Positions 1-8,987 of a DNA stretch of 64,000 bases are shown in pieces. Position 1 is the stretch's first letter. The number at the start of each line of letters is the position of its first letter. Made by a program: the position numbers and the translations under genes. Location: the NCBI GenBank assembly GCA_963804375.1, contig CAWDQE010000014.1, forward strand, positions 372,001 to 436,000, read 5' to 3'. The DNA comes from JANXQG01 sp963804375. Its GTDB lineage: Bacteria; Planctomycetota; Planctomycetia; Pirellulales; Thermoguttaceae. The notes below the pieces were generated by a model. It was not told the origin of the DNA. It did not search any database and was given only the letters and a program-made list of their open reading frames with translations.

Positions 1-828
1 GACGAAGCCATTGTCGTGGTCGGCGGCGACGTTGAGGTCGATGCCCGTGCTGGCGCCTTGCGACGTGACGTCAACCTGGCCCAGACCGGTCGGGTTCAGC
101 ACGGCGGCGTTGTTGTTGTTGCCGTCCCAGTTCACCCAGAAGATCCCGTTGGAGGCCGCGTTGGCCCCGAAGTCCAGCAGCCCGGGCCAATCGGAGTCCG
201 CGCCCAGCGACACGCCGCCGCCGGACGAGGTGAGTTGCACGTACAGGTTACGATGGCCGCCGATGGCGTCCGGGGTCGATGCAGACGACGTTCCGGTCTT
301 GCCGCCGTGCAGGGAACCACTGACGTATTGCGATGTCGACGCGAAGGAATCGATCGTCGTGCCCGGCGTGCCTTGCAGATCGGAGCTCGTGATGACCACG
401 GTCTGCACGCTCTGGCTCGACGAGATCACCAGTCCGGGCACGGGCGCCTGCTGCACGAAGTAGGTGCCGACCGTGAGGTTATTGAACTGGTATTTTCCGT
501 TGGCGCCGCTGGTGGCCGTGCCGACGAGCGTGTCATCGCTGCCGGGATTCTTGCCCTCGAAGACGCCGTCGCCGCCGTCGTGCCAGAGGTTGAGCGTGAT
601 ATTGGCCAGCGGAATATCATTGCCGACCAGGCCGGCGCCGGTCGGGTCTTCGTAGACGATGCCACTGATCGAGGGAAGCACTGTGGCCGAGAGCAGGGAG
701 CGGCCTTCCAACGACTCGAAACGCAGTCCGCGATGCTTCTGGCCCGGCGATGCACTGCGGCGCTTGGGGCCCAATCCGCTGCCAAGACGGGCGAACCACG
801 AACGAGACCTGTTCGACTGGGAAGACAT
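1..828 (-). CDS. Exported surface protein with LEPR-XLL motif and SdrD B-like domain (3' end outside window)
   Basis: The reading frame is open from the ATG at 828 to the left edge, so the protein is C-terminally truncated by the window (276 residues visible). A basic N-terminus is followed at residues 35-48 by LRFESLEGRSLLSA, the planctomycete LEPR-XLL export/anchoring motif. Residues about 53-140 (SISGIVYEDPTGAGL, then a prealbumin-like repeat) resemble a Cna-B/SdrD B-like fold found in large adhesins, and a segment rich in Gly/Asn follows. The family is usually a very long secreted or cell-surface protein. Substrate or partner is unknown. It lies downstream of the BBP7 gene on the same strand, separated by a hairpin. 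Family assignment is strong, function is not. Confidence 0.75.
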   Translation of the reverse strand, partial: MSSQSNRSRSWFARLGSGLGPKRRSASPGQKHRGLRFESLEGRSLLSATVLPSISGIVYEDPTGAGLVGNDIPLANITLNLWHDGGDGVFEGKNPGSDDTLVGTATSGANGKYQFNNLTVGTYFVQQAPVPGLVISSSQSVQTVVITSSDLQGTPGTTIDSFASTSQYVSGSLHGGKTGTSSASTPDAIGGHRNLYVQLTSSGGGVSLGADSDWPGLLDFGANAASNGIFWVNWDGNNNNAAVLNPTGLGQVDVTSQGASTGIDLNVAADHDNGFV

Positions 829-881
829 GAGGACGCTCCTTGTCCGTTGTTTTGGGGGATCCGCCTGTACGAACTGTAGGG

Positions 882-932
882 TGGGCTTTAGCCCGCCTGT
901 GCAGTGCCTTTTGGGCGGCGGGCTAAAGCCCA
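882..932. repeat. Palindromic repeat between the two left-edge genes
   Basis: A perfect 16-bp inverted repeat (TGGGCTTTAGCCCGCC at 882-897 and its complement at 917-932) encloses a 19-nt loop. It occupies the 211-bp spacer between the BBP7 stop and the upstream region of the LEPR-XLL gene. No T-run follows the stem, so it looks more like a dispersed planctomycete palindrome of the GTAGGGTGGGC type than a clean intrinsic terminator, although it could stop or stabilise transcripts. Nothing else was recognised in the spacer. Confidence 0.7.
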
Positions 933-1039
933 TCCCATTACTGTTATGCCTAGAACCGAAAGGGTGTTTTTTTCCATCGTTTATGGCGAAAATCGGTTCC
1001 TTCCCTATACCCATCGGCTGGAAAGGGACCGCAAGTTCA

Positions 1040-3115
1040 TTACCACCGGCAATCGACGCCGACATTAATACCCTGGGCCCAGAATCCGGTCTGCTGGAAG
1101 CTGAACAGAGGCGCGGTTGCCCCTGTCTGGGGGCCCGGGGAACCCGGCAAGGTGGACCCGTTTACCGACCGATCGATTTGCTCGCCGGCCCGCGCCACGC
1201 TGCTCCAATAGATGCAGTCGTAGCCCAGAAGTATCCGGGTGTGGGTTGTGAACTGGTAACCGACTTTCAGATCGAGTTCCGGCACCACGGCGAAATTGTT
1301 CTGCGAGTAGGTGCCGATGTTCGAGGGCTGGGCCAACAGACCACCGTTCTGCACGGGCTGGGACGACTGACCTCCACCATAAAGTGGGTAGTATTCCAAA
1401 CCAGTCGGGTCGGTAACGCGTGTCGAGCCGCTGATATTGACCGTCGAGTGCGTGGAGCCCAAGGCGACGCGGGGGAACAGATCCAATGACCAGCGATTCC
1501 GCTGGAATTCGAACTTCATGCCCAAATCGGCACCATTGAACGTGTTCTGCGTGTTGAACTGATCGCGGATCAAGAAGGCACTGCCGGCATTGGGGTTATC
1601 CGCAGTAGCCGGCGGGGTGGCCGTGGAGGTGAGCATTTCCGAAATGCCAAGTCGATCCTCCAGGTCCAAGTACCGATAGCCGGCGACAAAGTCTGCGCGG
1701 AAGCGGTCGTGATAGGTCTTGCAGGTGCAGTCGTCGGTCCAGCAACCGTCCTGGCGGCAAGTGGTGAAGAGAAAATGCGCCCCGGCGGCCTGGAAGCTGG
1801 TCCTGGCGTAGATATCGATCGAGCCATCGAAACTCACGGCGCTGCCGCGGGGATAGGCGACTCGCTCGACCATCTCCAACCCGGTGCTCGTGTCGAAGTA
1901 CGGCCGCGATACGATCGGGTTGCCGTCGGACCAGATGTTGTAATTGGTCCTCTCATCGCCGAGGGCGAGGAACTCGCCTTCGAAACCGATGGTCTCGCAG
2001 GGATTGAGCCACAATCCAGCCTGGATGCGTCCGCCGCTTTCCGACTTATTGTTGATGTACTCGTCGCCGAAAAGCACTTGGGTACCAGGCCCACCGAGGT
2101 AGCTGGTGCTTGTTCCCGTGGTGACCAAGGCAGGCACATGGGTGCCGCGCTCCCACCACTGCAAGTAATCGGCTTTCACCCAAATCCCGCTCGGCCCCCA
2201 GCAGAAGAGCGGCCGCCGCGATCCCCAGCCGGGCTCGTCGGCACAAACATTATTGCAGCCGTCGCTGCAGCCGGAACCACAAGCGCCTTCGTCGCACGCA
2301 TCGCAACCGGCGCGGCCGTGGCCCACCATCGGGCCTTCCGCGACCATGACGCCTTCCTCCATGGGACTGGGTTCGAGCACGGGCTCGCTTGCCCGGAGAG
2401 ATCGGTGGACTTCACCCGCCGGAGTAGGCGTGGGGACGGTTTCCACTTGATAATTGGCCGCTTGCACGGCCGAGGGGCGCCGGCGACCCGCAAGCGGGTG
2501 CCCCGGATCGGCCCGGCGTGCCGATTGCGCGCTGGGACGGTCCTGGGAATCGTCGTCCGCGGGCAGGGCCTGGGGCTCGAGCACCACCTCGCGCAACGGC
2601 AACGTCACGGTTCGAGGGGTTGGATCGGCGGACATATCGCTCCGCGTGGGCAGTTCAGACCGAAGGGCAATTCCCTGCGACCGCTGGTCTTGGGCAACCG
2701 GAACGAACGACTCACGCCGCGGTGCGGCCGAGGCACGCTGGACACGGGGACTGGTCATCTCCGTGTTGCCGCCCAGGACTCGTTGGCAGGTCATATACGG
2801 CATGTCGCCGCCGGGCAATGTCTTGATGGTGCCCTGCAAGCTGACCTGCTGGCCAAGGCAAGAGTCCAACTCGACACCCCGTGCTGCGGCCACATAGCCG
2901 CGAACCACTCCCCAGCGATCAAGGACGATGTAGGGGGCCGACCCATCCTGGTCGGCAGAATTGCGGTAGAGCTTTCCGCTCAGGGTGGAACTGGCGTTGT
3001 CCTCAGAAGAGGCACGCCATCCACCTCCCTGTTCGGAGGGGCCCGCAGCGAAGGCGGGGATGGAGCTGATTAGTCCCAGAACCAAGACGAGAGATAGCTG
3101 CTGTTGCCGGTTCAC
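1040..3115 (-). CDS. BBP7-family outer-membrane beta-barrel protein
   Basis: The GTG at 3115 is preferred over the upstream ATG at 3199: AAGGGA lies just upstream and it starts a clean signal peptide (VNRQQQLSLVLVLGL, cleavage near SSIPAFAA). Residues to about 270 are low-complexity and Pro/Arg-rich. A Cys-rich stretch (CDACDEGACGSGCSDGC) is followed from about residue 300 by the barrel signature WVKADYLQWWERG and aromatic-rich strands to the C-terminal W, typical of PF07585 (BBP7), a planctomycete-specific family. It should sit in the outer membrane; its solute is unknown. A 22-nt stretch at 2482-2503 matches the core of the window's large REP element in 21 positions, so part of the low-complexity linker (residues about 204-212) may be repeat-derived. 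Confidence 0.85.
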   Translation of the reverse strand: MNRQQQLSLVLVLGLISSIPAFAAGPSEQGGGWRASSEDNASSTLSGKLYRNSADQDGSAPYIVLDRWGVVRGYVAAARGVELDSCLGQQVSLQGTIKTLPGGDMPYMTCQRVLGGNTEMTSPRVQRASAAPRRESFVPVAQDQRSQGIALRSELPTRSDMSADPTPRTVTLPLREVVLEPQALPADDDSQDRPSAQSARRADPGHPLAGRRRPSAVQAANYQVETVPTPTPAGEVHRSLRASEPVLEPSPMEEGVMVAEGPMVGHGRAGCDACDEGACGSGCSDGCNNVCADEPGWGSRRPLFCWGPSGIWVKADYLQWWERGTHVPALVTTGTSTSYLGGPGTQVLFGDEYINNKSESGGRIQAGLWLNPCETIGFEGEFLALGDERTNYNIWSDGNPIVSRPYFDTSTGLEMVERVAYPRGSAVSFDGSIDIYARTSFQAAGAHFLFTTCRQDGCWTDDCTCKTYHDRFRADFVAGYRYLDLEDRLGISEMLTSTATPPATADNPNAGSAFLIRDQFNTQNTFNGADLGMKFEFQRNRWSLDLFPRVALGSTHSTVNISGSTRVTDPTGLEYYPLYGGGQSSQPVQNGGLLAQPSNIGTYSQNNFAVVPELDLKVGYQFTTHTRILLGYDCIYWSSVARAGEQIDRSVNGSTLPGSPGPQTGATAPLFSFQQTGFWAQGINVGVDCRW

Positions 3116-3440
3116 AGCGATTCCCTTGCAAAAAAAGAGGCAATTTGGGTCGTTGGAGCGCGTTAAACTCAGTCGCAATTCCCCAACGGGAAAAGTCACA
3201 GCACTCCTTATCGTCTACTTAACCGGCAAACTCGCGTAAATCTACGCAAAGTGAAAATTCGGCACAATCGGTTATTTGAATGCGTAAAATGGGGGTATTT
3301 GGCGCGATTTCTTGGCCTACGGCCGCAGGAGGCGGTTGCGTGTGGAAACAAGGTATGCAGGCATCGTGCGGTTTTCGGCGGACTGGGTGGGGCGTGCCGG
3401 CGGATGCCACAAAAGCGCAAGCGAGAAAAGGGCTTTCGTT

Positions 3441-3483
3441 CCTCGCCGACCACGACCATGGGTACATCGTGCCCGCGTCGGGC
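3441..3483 (-). repeat. Dispersed CCATGTACCCATGG-type repeat, copy A
   Basis: Read on the minus strand this is CGACGCGGGCACGATG followed by TACCCATGGTCGTGGTCGG. The same core recurs at 21146-21214, 36709-36808, 37625-37680, 39304-39330, 39854-39881 and 43249-43324, on both strands. It is intergenic here. Confidence 0.75.
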
Positions 3484-3574
3484 TTAGATCGTTCTTGCCC
3501 GTGCGAAGTATAGCGGCGGCGGCAAGGTTCCCGTCGATACTAATCTTTCTCTCCCTGCGACTGAATGTTTCACC

Positions 3575-3603
3575 TTGTTTATCCGCTACATCCGCGATAA
3601 CAT
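3575..3603 (+). promoter_or_regulatory. Possible sigma-70-type promoter for prc
   Basis: TTGTTT (3575-3580), a 17-bp spacer, then TAACAT (3598-3603), 42 bp before the prc start codon. Moderate match only; planctomycete promoter consensus is poorly defined. Confidence 0.35.
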
Positions 3604-3644
3604 AAACAGATTACGGTTTTTACCCCAATTTCGAGGTTCCAGGA

Positions 3645-5723
3645 ATGACTTTGTTGTCCCGATCGGTTGGCCGCCGGCGCATTGCCGGCGCTACGGCTCT
3701 TCTCGTGCTCGTCTCAGCTTGCCTGACGCTACAAGCTGCGCAGCTTACCAATCCAAACGCCAATGACCGCCATGTCGCCTTGGCCGTCACCTCGTTGCTG
3801 AAGCACGAGCATCTTCTCCGGCAGTCGCCACCGTCGGACGCCGAGATCTCCGCACGCTGCATGAAGACCTTCCTGCAGGACCTCGATCCCATGAAGATGT
3901 ATTTCTACCAGAGCGACTACGATCGTTTTGTGCAGGACAGGGACAGCCTTGCCGAGAAGGTGCGGGAGGGCGATATCCGCTTCGCCTATATGGTCTTCAA
4001 CACCTTCCTGGAACGGATTGACGAACGGGTGCAGATGGTCGACCAGATCCTGAAACAAGATCAGGATTTCACCATCGACGAGGAGCTCGTGACCGACAAG
4101 AACACGATCACCTATGCCAAGACCCCGGCGGAGGCTGCCGATCGCTGGCGGAAGCGGATCAAGTACGACCTGCTGCTGTTGAAGGCCGAGAAGTCCGACG
4201 GCAAGCCCGACAAGAGCGAAGGCAAGACGCCGGAGCAGCGCTTGGAGAAGCGCTACCACAGCTTCGCCAAGCGGATGCACCAGACTCACGCCGAGGAGTT
4301 GCTGGAAATGTACCTCACCAGCCTCACTACAGCCTTCGACCCGCACACCACGTACATGTCGCCCGACTCGGTGAAGAACTTCAAGATCATCATGCAGTTG
4401 AAGCTGGAAGGCATCGGGGCCTCGCTGCAGGGCGTTGACGGTTACACCGTCGTCAAGAAGATCATCCCGGGCGGGGCCGCCGAAAAGGAAGGCCACCTGA
4501 AACTCGACGACAAGATCATCGCCGTCGGCGAGGGCGAGAGCGGAGAGCTGGTCGACGTCGTCGACATGCCCTTGAACGACGTGGTGAAGATGATCCGCGG
4601 CAAGCCGGGCACGGTGGTCCGCTTGGAACTCACCTCCCTCAAGGATCCCAAGCCGCACGAGATCAAGATTACGCGGGCGACCATCGAATTGAAGGACAGC
4701 GAGGCCCACGGCGAGGTCTTCGACGCGGGCCGCCGCGCCGATGGCAAACCCTACAAGATCGGCGTGATCAACCTGCCCAGCTTCTATATGGACATGGACG
4801 GCGCCCGCCAGGGCAGGCCCGACTACAAGAGCACGACCCGCGACGTGCACAACATTCTGCAGGACTTCAAGCAAAAGGGGGTCGATGCCGTGGTCATGGA
4901 CCTCCGCACCAATGGCGGCGGCTCGTTGACCGAGGCCATCAGCCTGACCGGTTTGTTCATTAACGACGGGCCCGTAGTCCAGGTCAAGGACGGCAACGGC
5001 GGGGTGACGCCCTACTTCGATCCCGACCCGGATATCGACTGGAACGGCCCGCTGGTGGTGGTCATCAGCAAGTTCAGCGCCAGTGCCAGCGAGATTTTCG
5101 CCGGGGCCATTCAGGACTACAACCGCGGCCTGATCGTGGGCGACAAGTCGACCCACGGCAAGGGCACGGTGCAGAGCCTCGTGGACCTGGGCCACCAGTT
5201 GTTCGGCCTTCCCAATGCCCCGGAGATGGGCGAATTGAAGATCACGATGCAGCAGTTCTACCGGCCCGGCGGCGACAGCACGCAGCTCCGCGGCGTCGTG
5301 TCGGACATCGAATTGCCCTCGTTGAGCACGCATCTGGACGTGGGCGAGGCCAACCTGGACTATGCCTTGCACTTCGACCATGTGCCCACCCAGCCCTTCA
5401 AGAAATTCGATCGGGTGAACCCCGCGCTGGTCGATCAGCTTCATCGGCTGTCGGCCGCCCGCTGCGCCGCTTCCGAGAAGTTCCAGAAGGTCGAGCGGAA
5501 CATCGCCCATTACAAGCAGCAGAAGGCCAAGAAGTCGGTCACGCTCAACGAGGCCAAGTTCCTCAAGGAGCGGGCCGAGTTGAACGCCGACAAGGAAGAG
5601 GAGAAGGCCATTGAAAAAGCCATCGAGAATCCATCGGGCATCGATCGCGATTTCTACCTCGAGGAGGTGTTCAACATCACGAGCGACTTCATGAACCAGG
5701 CCCAGGTGGTGAAGGCCAACTAA
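3645..5723 (+). CDS. prc: Carboxy-terminal processing (tail-specific) protease, S41 family
   Basis: The 692-residue protein has an N-terminal signal/anchor (about residues 10-32), a Tsp N-terminal helical region, a PDZ domain around 240-340 (GIGASLQGVDGYTVVKKI) and an S41 protease core. The catalytic centre is visible: FSASASEIFAG, with the nucleophile expected at Ser480, and the general-base Lys506 in THGKGTVQ, 26 residues on. The lysine-rich C-terminus matches the DUF3340 tail. Prc cleaves periplasmic proteins from exposed hydrophobic C-termini. The length equals the E. coli Tsp class. The last 35 bp overlap the convergent gene ending at 5689. Confidence 0.93.
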   Translation: MTLLSRSVGRRRIAGATALLVLVSACLTLQAAQLTNPNANDRHVALAVTSLLKHEHLLRQSPPSDAEISARCMKTFLQDLDPMKMYFYQSDYDRFVQDRDSLAEKVREGDIRFAYMVFNTFLERIDERVQMVDQILKQDQDFTIDEELVTDKNTITYAKTPAEAADRWRKRIKYDLLLLKAEKSDGKPDKSEGKTPEQRLEKRYHSFAKRMHQTHAEELLEMYLTSLTTAFDPHTTYMSPDSVKNFKIIMQLKLEGIGASLQGVDGYTVVKKIIPGGAAEKEGHLKLDDKIIAVGEGESGELVDVVDMPLNDVVKMIRGKPGTVVRLELTSLKDPKPHEIKITRATIELKDSEAHGEVFDAGRRADGKPYKIGVINLPSFYMDMDGARQGRPDYKSTTRDVHNILQDFKQKGVDAVVMDLRTNGGGSLTEAISLTGLFINDGPVVQVKDGNGGVTPYFDPDPDIDWNGPLVVVISKFSASASEIFAGAIQDYNRGLIVGDKSTHGKGTVQSLVDLGHQLFGLPNAPEMGELKITMQQFYRPGGDSTQLRGVVSDIELPSLSTHLDVGEANLDYALHFDHVPTQPFKKFDRVNPALVDQLHRLSAARCAASEKFQKVERNIAHYKQQKAKKSVTLNEAKFLKERAELNADKEEEKAIEKAIENPSGIDRDFYLEEVFNITSDFMNQAQVVKAN

Positions 5724-6471
5724 CGGCGGCAAAGAACCACACCAGTACGCTCTCGCGTTCTCCCGCCGGCTCATCGAGTTTTACATCCAAGCGCACCCCA
5801 TAGGGCAGCACCTGGGCCGCTTTGATGCGGCAGTCGGGACCGGAGAGGGCCTCGGCCTGCACCAGCGGCACTTGGCCGAAGGGCGGGCAGAAGGCTACGT
5901 GCAGGCTCCCGCTGCGTTGCCCCACGTCGAACCGTATCCGTAGCCAGCCGGACAGTTCCTGATTGCCATCGGCAGTCGTGCGCAGCGTGAGTTGCTGCAA
6001 AACGTCGGCCGCGGGTTCCGCGGGCTCAGTTTCGTCGGTCAAGTTGCCGTCAACCGGCGCCGAGCCGGGTGGCGGCGCGACACGTCGGTCGGGCAAGCTG
6101 CCTCGCCAAGCCCAAAGCTCTTCACCCACGATCACCGCCCAAAATCCCAGCAGGGCGCCGACATTGCCACCGGAAAGCGAGAGCGATGCGGCGAGGGCGA
6201 GTGTTGCCACAGAAGTCATCACCCCTCCCGCAGGGAAGCGGCCCGCCTGCGCGGGTGCATGAGCCATCCGCGCAAGTCCGGCAAGCAATACGCCGGCGAC
6301 GAGCAACGGGAAAGGCCCCAGCGGAGTCTTCAAGGCACCGGCCATCCATCGCGAGACGACGAAAACGGCCGCGAGGGCAAGCAGCGCCGTCACGGCCGAT
6401 CGTAAATATGCGGTCAGTTCCACCACCGTGAACATCCGCGGGCAAATTGTTCGATGCACGTTGGCAGACAT
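5689..6471 (-). CDS. Hypothetical membrane protein
   Basis: This 260-residue protein starts with two to four hydrophobic helices (about residues 20-130: AVTALLALAAVFVV, PFPLLVAGVLLAGLA, VGALLGFWAVIVGEELW), then has an acidic/Pro linker and a soluble C-terminal domain of about 120 residues (LRIRFDVGQRSGSLHVAFCPPF) that looks beta-rich. I do not recognise a named family. It lies downstream of metK on the same strand (70 bp spacer) and converges on prc with a 35-bp overlap. The antisense frames are GC-driven shadows. Reality as a gene is supported by the membrane-then-domain organisation and the coding-like composition. Confidence 0.65.
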   Translation of the reverse strand: MSANVHRTICPRMFTVVELTAYLRSAVTALLALAAVFVVSRWMAGALKTPLGPFPLLVAGVLLAGLARMAHAPAQAGRFPAGGVMTSVATLALAASLSLSGGNVGALLGFWAVIVGEELWAWRGSLPDRRVAPPPGSAPVDGNLTDETEPAEPAADVLQQLTLRTTADGNQELSGWLRIRFDVGQRSGSLHVAFCPPFGQVPLVQAEALSGPDCRIKAAQVLPYGVRLDVKLDEPAGERESVLVWFFAAVSWPSPPGPGS

Positions 6472-6541
6472 TGGGTGGCGCGTCCCTTGCCTTTCTTACT
6501 TCTTGTTGCGGAAGCTGGCGGAACTGTCTCCGCAACAGAAA

Positions 6542-7708
6542 CTACTTGGCAGCCTTCGCCAGGTCGGCCGCGCGATCGGTCTTCTCCCAGGTGAATTCCG
6601 GCTCGTTGCGGCCGAAGTGACCGCCGGAGGCCGTCTTCTGATAAATCGGCCGGCGCAGGTTGAGGTGCCGGATGATGCCGCTGGGCGTCAGCGGGAAATG
6701 CTCCCGCACCAGCACCACGAGCCGCTCGTCCGGCAATTTGCCCGTGCCTTCCGTATCGACCCGCACGCTCACCGGATCGGAAACGCCGATGGCATAGGCC
6801 AACTGGACTTCGCAACGGTCGGCCAGCCCCGAGGCGACGAGGTTCTTGGCCACGTAGCGGGCCATGTAGGCTGCGCTGCGATCGACCTTCGTCGGATCCT
6901 TGCCGCTGAACGCCCCGCCACCGTGGCGGGCCCAGCCGCCGTAGGTGTCGACGATGATCTTTCGCCCTGTCAGGCCGCAGTCGCCGTGCGGACCGCCTAC
7001 GACGAACCGGCCTGTTGGATTGATGTGATATATGACCGGCCCGGTGACCAACTCTTTGGGCAGGATCGGGTTGATGATCTGGTCGATCACATACTGACGA
7101 ATCTGCTCGTGGGTGACCTCGGGGCTGTGCTGGGTGGAAACAACGACCGTATCCACGCGGACCGGCTTGTTGCCGCAGAACTCGATGGTCACCTGGCTCT
7201 TGCTGTCGGGCCGCAGCCAGGGAACCTCTTTGGCGAAACGGGCTGCCGTAAGCCGGGCGAGAATGCGGTGAGCCAGGGCGATGGGCAGCGGCATCAGCTC
7301 CGGGGTGTCGTGGCAGGCGTAACCGAACATCAATCCCTGATCGCCGGCCCCGATCTCCTTGCCCTTGGCCGCGTCCTCGTTCACGCCCTGGGCAATGTCC
7401 GGGCTCTGCCGGTCCAACGAGAGCAGTACCGCACAGGTGTTGGCCGATATGCCGTGCTCGTCGTCGATATAGCCGACTTCGCGAATCACCTTGCGGACAA
7501 CTTCCGCATAGTCGATCGTCGCGGTGGTCGTGATCTCGCCTGCCACTACCGCCATGCCCGTAGTGACCAGCGTCTCACAAGCGACGCGGCTGAAGGGGTC
7601 TTTGGCAAACAGGGCATCGAGAACACCATCGGAAATCTGGTCGGCGAGTTTGTCGGGGTGTCCCATGCTGACCGACTCGCTTGTGAACAAGAACTTGCCC
7701 TGGGCCAC
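6542..7708 (-). CDS. metK: S-adenosylmethionine synthetase
   Basis: MetK makes S-adenosylmethionine from methionine and ATP in the cytoplasm. All family landmarks are present: FTSESVSMGHPDK at the N-terminus, the ATP-motif GAGDQG at residues 120-125, the glycine-rich GGGAFSGKDPTKVDRSAAY motif near 270, and a normal length of 388 residues. The GTG start at 7708 has AGGAG about 10 nt upstream. A promoter and a leader hairpin lie just upstream. SAM synthesis links loosely to the sulfur genes 10 kb away, but there is no operon connection. Confidence 0.97.
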   Translation of the reverse strand: MAQGKFLFTSESVSMGHPDKLADQISDGVLDALFAKDPFSRVACETLVTTGMAVVAGEITTTATIDYAEVVRKVIREVGYIDDEHGISANTCAVLLSLDRQSPDIAQGVNEDAAKGKEIGAGDQGLMFGYACHDTPELMPLPIALAHRILARLTAARFAKEVPWLRPDSKSQVTIEFCGNKPVRVDTVVVSTQHSPEVTHEQIRQYVIDQIINPILPKELVTGPVIYHINPTGRFVVGGPHGDCGLTGRKIIVDTYGGWARHGGGAFSGKDPTKVDRSAAYMARYVAKNLVASGLADRCEVQLAYAIGVSDPVSVRVDTEGTGKLPDERLVVLVREHFPLTPSGIIRHLNLRRPIYQKTASGGHFGRNEPEFTWEKTDRAADLAKAAK

Positions 7709-7753
7709 GAAGAATCTCCTGAATTAGCTGATGTTTCGGCGGTAGAAAGTTCA

Positions 7754-7782
7754 CCTCACAGGCGATCTTTTCGGCCGTGAGG
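7754..7782 (-). promoter_or_regulatory. Hairpin at the 5' end of the metK leader
   Basis: CCTCAC and GTGAGG form a stem of about 8 bp (with one G-U) around a short loop. It would sit at the extreme 5' end of the metK transcript predicted from the promoter at 7791-7820, 45 nt before the ribosome site. It does not match a SAM riboswitch consensus I can recall, so a plain stabilising hairpin is as likely as a sensor. Confidence 0.4.
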
Positions 7783-7790
7783 CAGACCTA

Positions 7791-7820
7791 ATTATATCTA
7801 TACGGAGAGATTAACTGCAA
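7791..7820 (-). promoter_or_regulatory. Probable metK promoter
   Basis: On the minus strand TTGCAG (7820-7815), an 18-bp spacer and a perfect TATAAT (7796-7791) give a good sigma-70-type promoter with initiation near 7784 and a leader of about 75 nt to the GTG. Confidence 0.6.
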
Positions 7821-7887
7821 GCGGCCGGCCAGGCGGCCAGACGCTTCCCATGAAGATCGATAGGCGAAAATGGGGCATATCGATTAG

Positions 7888-8028
7888 AATAATATCATAA
7901 CGCTCCATCGCCCCGTGCCGCGCGAGAATTGTCACGGCTGGCGGTGGCAGGTCCGCGCGATGGTCAACGGACAATGGACCGATTGGAGCGAGACTCGCAC
8001 GTTCGACTTGGCCCAACCGGCAAACTAA
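7888..8028 (+). pseudogene. Decayed C-terminal fragment of a beta-sandwich (fibronectin-III-like) protein
   Basis: A short open stretch ends at a TAA at 8026 and reads WRWQVRAMVNGQWTDWSE then TRTFDLAQPAN, the pattern of the last strands of a fibronectin type III or Ig-like repeat. Upstream the frame is closed by stops (7861, 7885) with no start codon or ribosome site. It looks like the tail of a lost secreted protein gene between metK and the HAD gene. The match is by eye and short. Confidence 0.35.
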
Positions 8029-8048
8029 GGCTCTTACGCGCCGCCTGT

Positions 8049-8858
8049 TCACGCCGCGGCTGAACAACGGGGCGAGAATCGGGTCAGCTCGATCAGATCC
8101 TCAAAGCGCTGTAGATAAACGTCGGCCCGGGCGTCGCGGTCGCTGTTGAAGGCGATCGTCGCGAGTCCCTGGATCGCGGCGCCGTGCAATTCCCGCGAGT
8201 CGTGTCCGACAAAGGCCATTTCCACAGCGGGCAACTGCATCGCGCGAACGGCCGCACGGTAGCAGGTGGCATCGGGCAACGCGCATCCCATGTCGCGTGA
8301 GGAAATCACCGCGGCCCAGGGTGATTCGCCCAACAGTTCCGCCAACTGCTGCCGGATCGTCTCGCCGGAATGCTCGCCGTTGCAAAGCACGCCGAGCTTT
8401 ACGCCGGCGGAGCGGAGTTGTGCAAGCGTCTCGCGGACGCCGATCAGCGGGCGAGGACTCGCGTCGCTATGGCGGCGATAGGAATCCACCGCGCGATGGA
8501 CCTCTTCAGCCTGGCCTGCCGACATGCCGGCAGAGATCAGGAATGCGTCCAGCGCATCGTTGAAAGGCCGTTGTCCACGGTAGACCGCATCCAGGTAATC
8601 GCGGTCGAAAATGCGGAAGAAGGGGCCGTACTTGGTCCGCAACCCCAGCCGCAAGAGCAACCGCAGCAACCACCGTCGCCAGGCCGTGTCGTCGTACAGA
8701 ATATTGCAGGGGGCCAGGAGCAGACCGCGGATGGGTCGCGGCGCAGGCACCGTTTGCCGCGGCTCGTTGGCCGCCTGGAAACTAGCGGCCCTCATCCTGA
8801 GAGGAAGCAGCGGCCCATCCAACAAGGGCTCGTCGAGCCCCATCTGTCGCGTGACCAT
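8049..8858 (-). CDS. HAD-like protein lacking catalytic residues (pseudoenzyme)
   Basis: The fold pattern is HAD: a strand and squiggle near residue 45 (GLLLAPCNILYDD), a helical cap (FNDALDAFLISAGMS), a motif-II strand (VKLGVLCNGEHS), a motif-III region (CALPDATCYRAAV) and motif IV (FVGHDSRELHGAAI). However, both motif-I aspartates are replaced (Ala/Cys where DxD is expected), motif II has Asn for Ser/Thr, and the motif-III lysine is Leu. The usual phosphotransfer chemistry is therefore unlikely. The 269-residue length fits subfamily IA. A planctomycete regulatory or binding role is possible. The neighbouring HAD gene has intact motifs. Confidence 0.6.
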   Translation of the reverse strand: MVTRQMGLDEPLLDGPLLPLRMRAASFQAANEPRQTVPAPRPIRGLLLAPCNILYDDTAWRRWLLRLLLRLGLRTKYGPFFRIFDRDYLDAVYRGQRPFNDALDAFLISAGMSAGQAEEVHRAVDSYRRHSDASPRPLIGVRETLAQLRSAGVKLGVLCNGEHSGETIRQQLAELLGESPWAAVISSRDMGCALPDATCYRAAVRAMQLPAVEMAFVGHDSRELHGAAIQGLATIAFNSDRDARADVYLQRFEDLIELTRFSPRCSAAA

Positions 8859-8987
8859 GGGATACGAATCCTTTCGTAAGGGAGCCGCCAGAACACCGCA
8901 GGCAGTCCGTCAGCTCCTCCTTGAACTGAGTCCAAAAACCATTTTCCGCGCCGGACCCAATGTATCATCGTCGGGCAAGGGCAGTCA

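Larger units (their letters stand above)
3116..3644. other. Divergent intergenic region (BBP7 / prc)
   Basis: This 529-bp spacer separates two divergently transcribed genes and must hold both promoters. No convincing protein was found in it; the short open frames on both strands lack ribosome sites and recognisable composition. It contains one copy of the CCATG-type dispersed repeat (3441-3483) and a possible promoter for prc at 3575-3603. Confidence 0.6.

Noticed and set aside
3729..5774. A 681-codon open frame antisense to the protease gene
   Set aside because: It is the GC-driven shadow of prc: hydrophobic, repetitive LxVG/DHV composition, no motifs, no ribosome site, and prc is certain.
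7754..7782. SAM riboswitch before metK
   Set aside because: Too short and no match to the conserved cores of known SAM classes; kept only as a leader hairpin.
7798..8067. 89-codon minus-strand frame upstream of metK
   Set aside because: It overlaps the metK promoter and a decayed plus-strand fragment, with no ribosome site or recognisable sequence.
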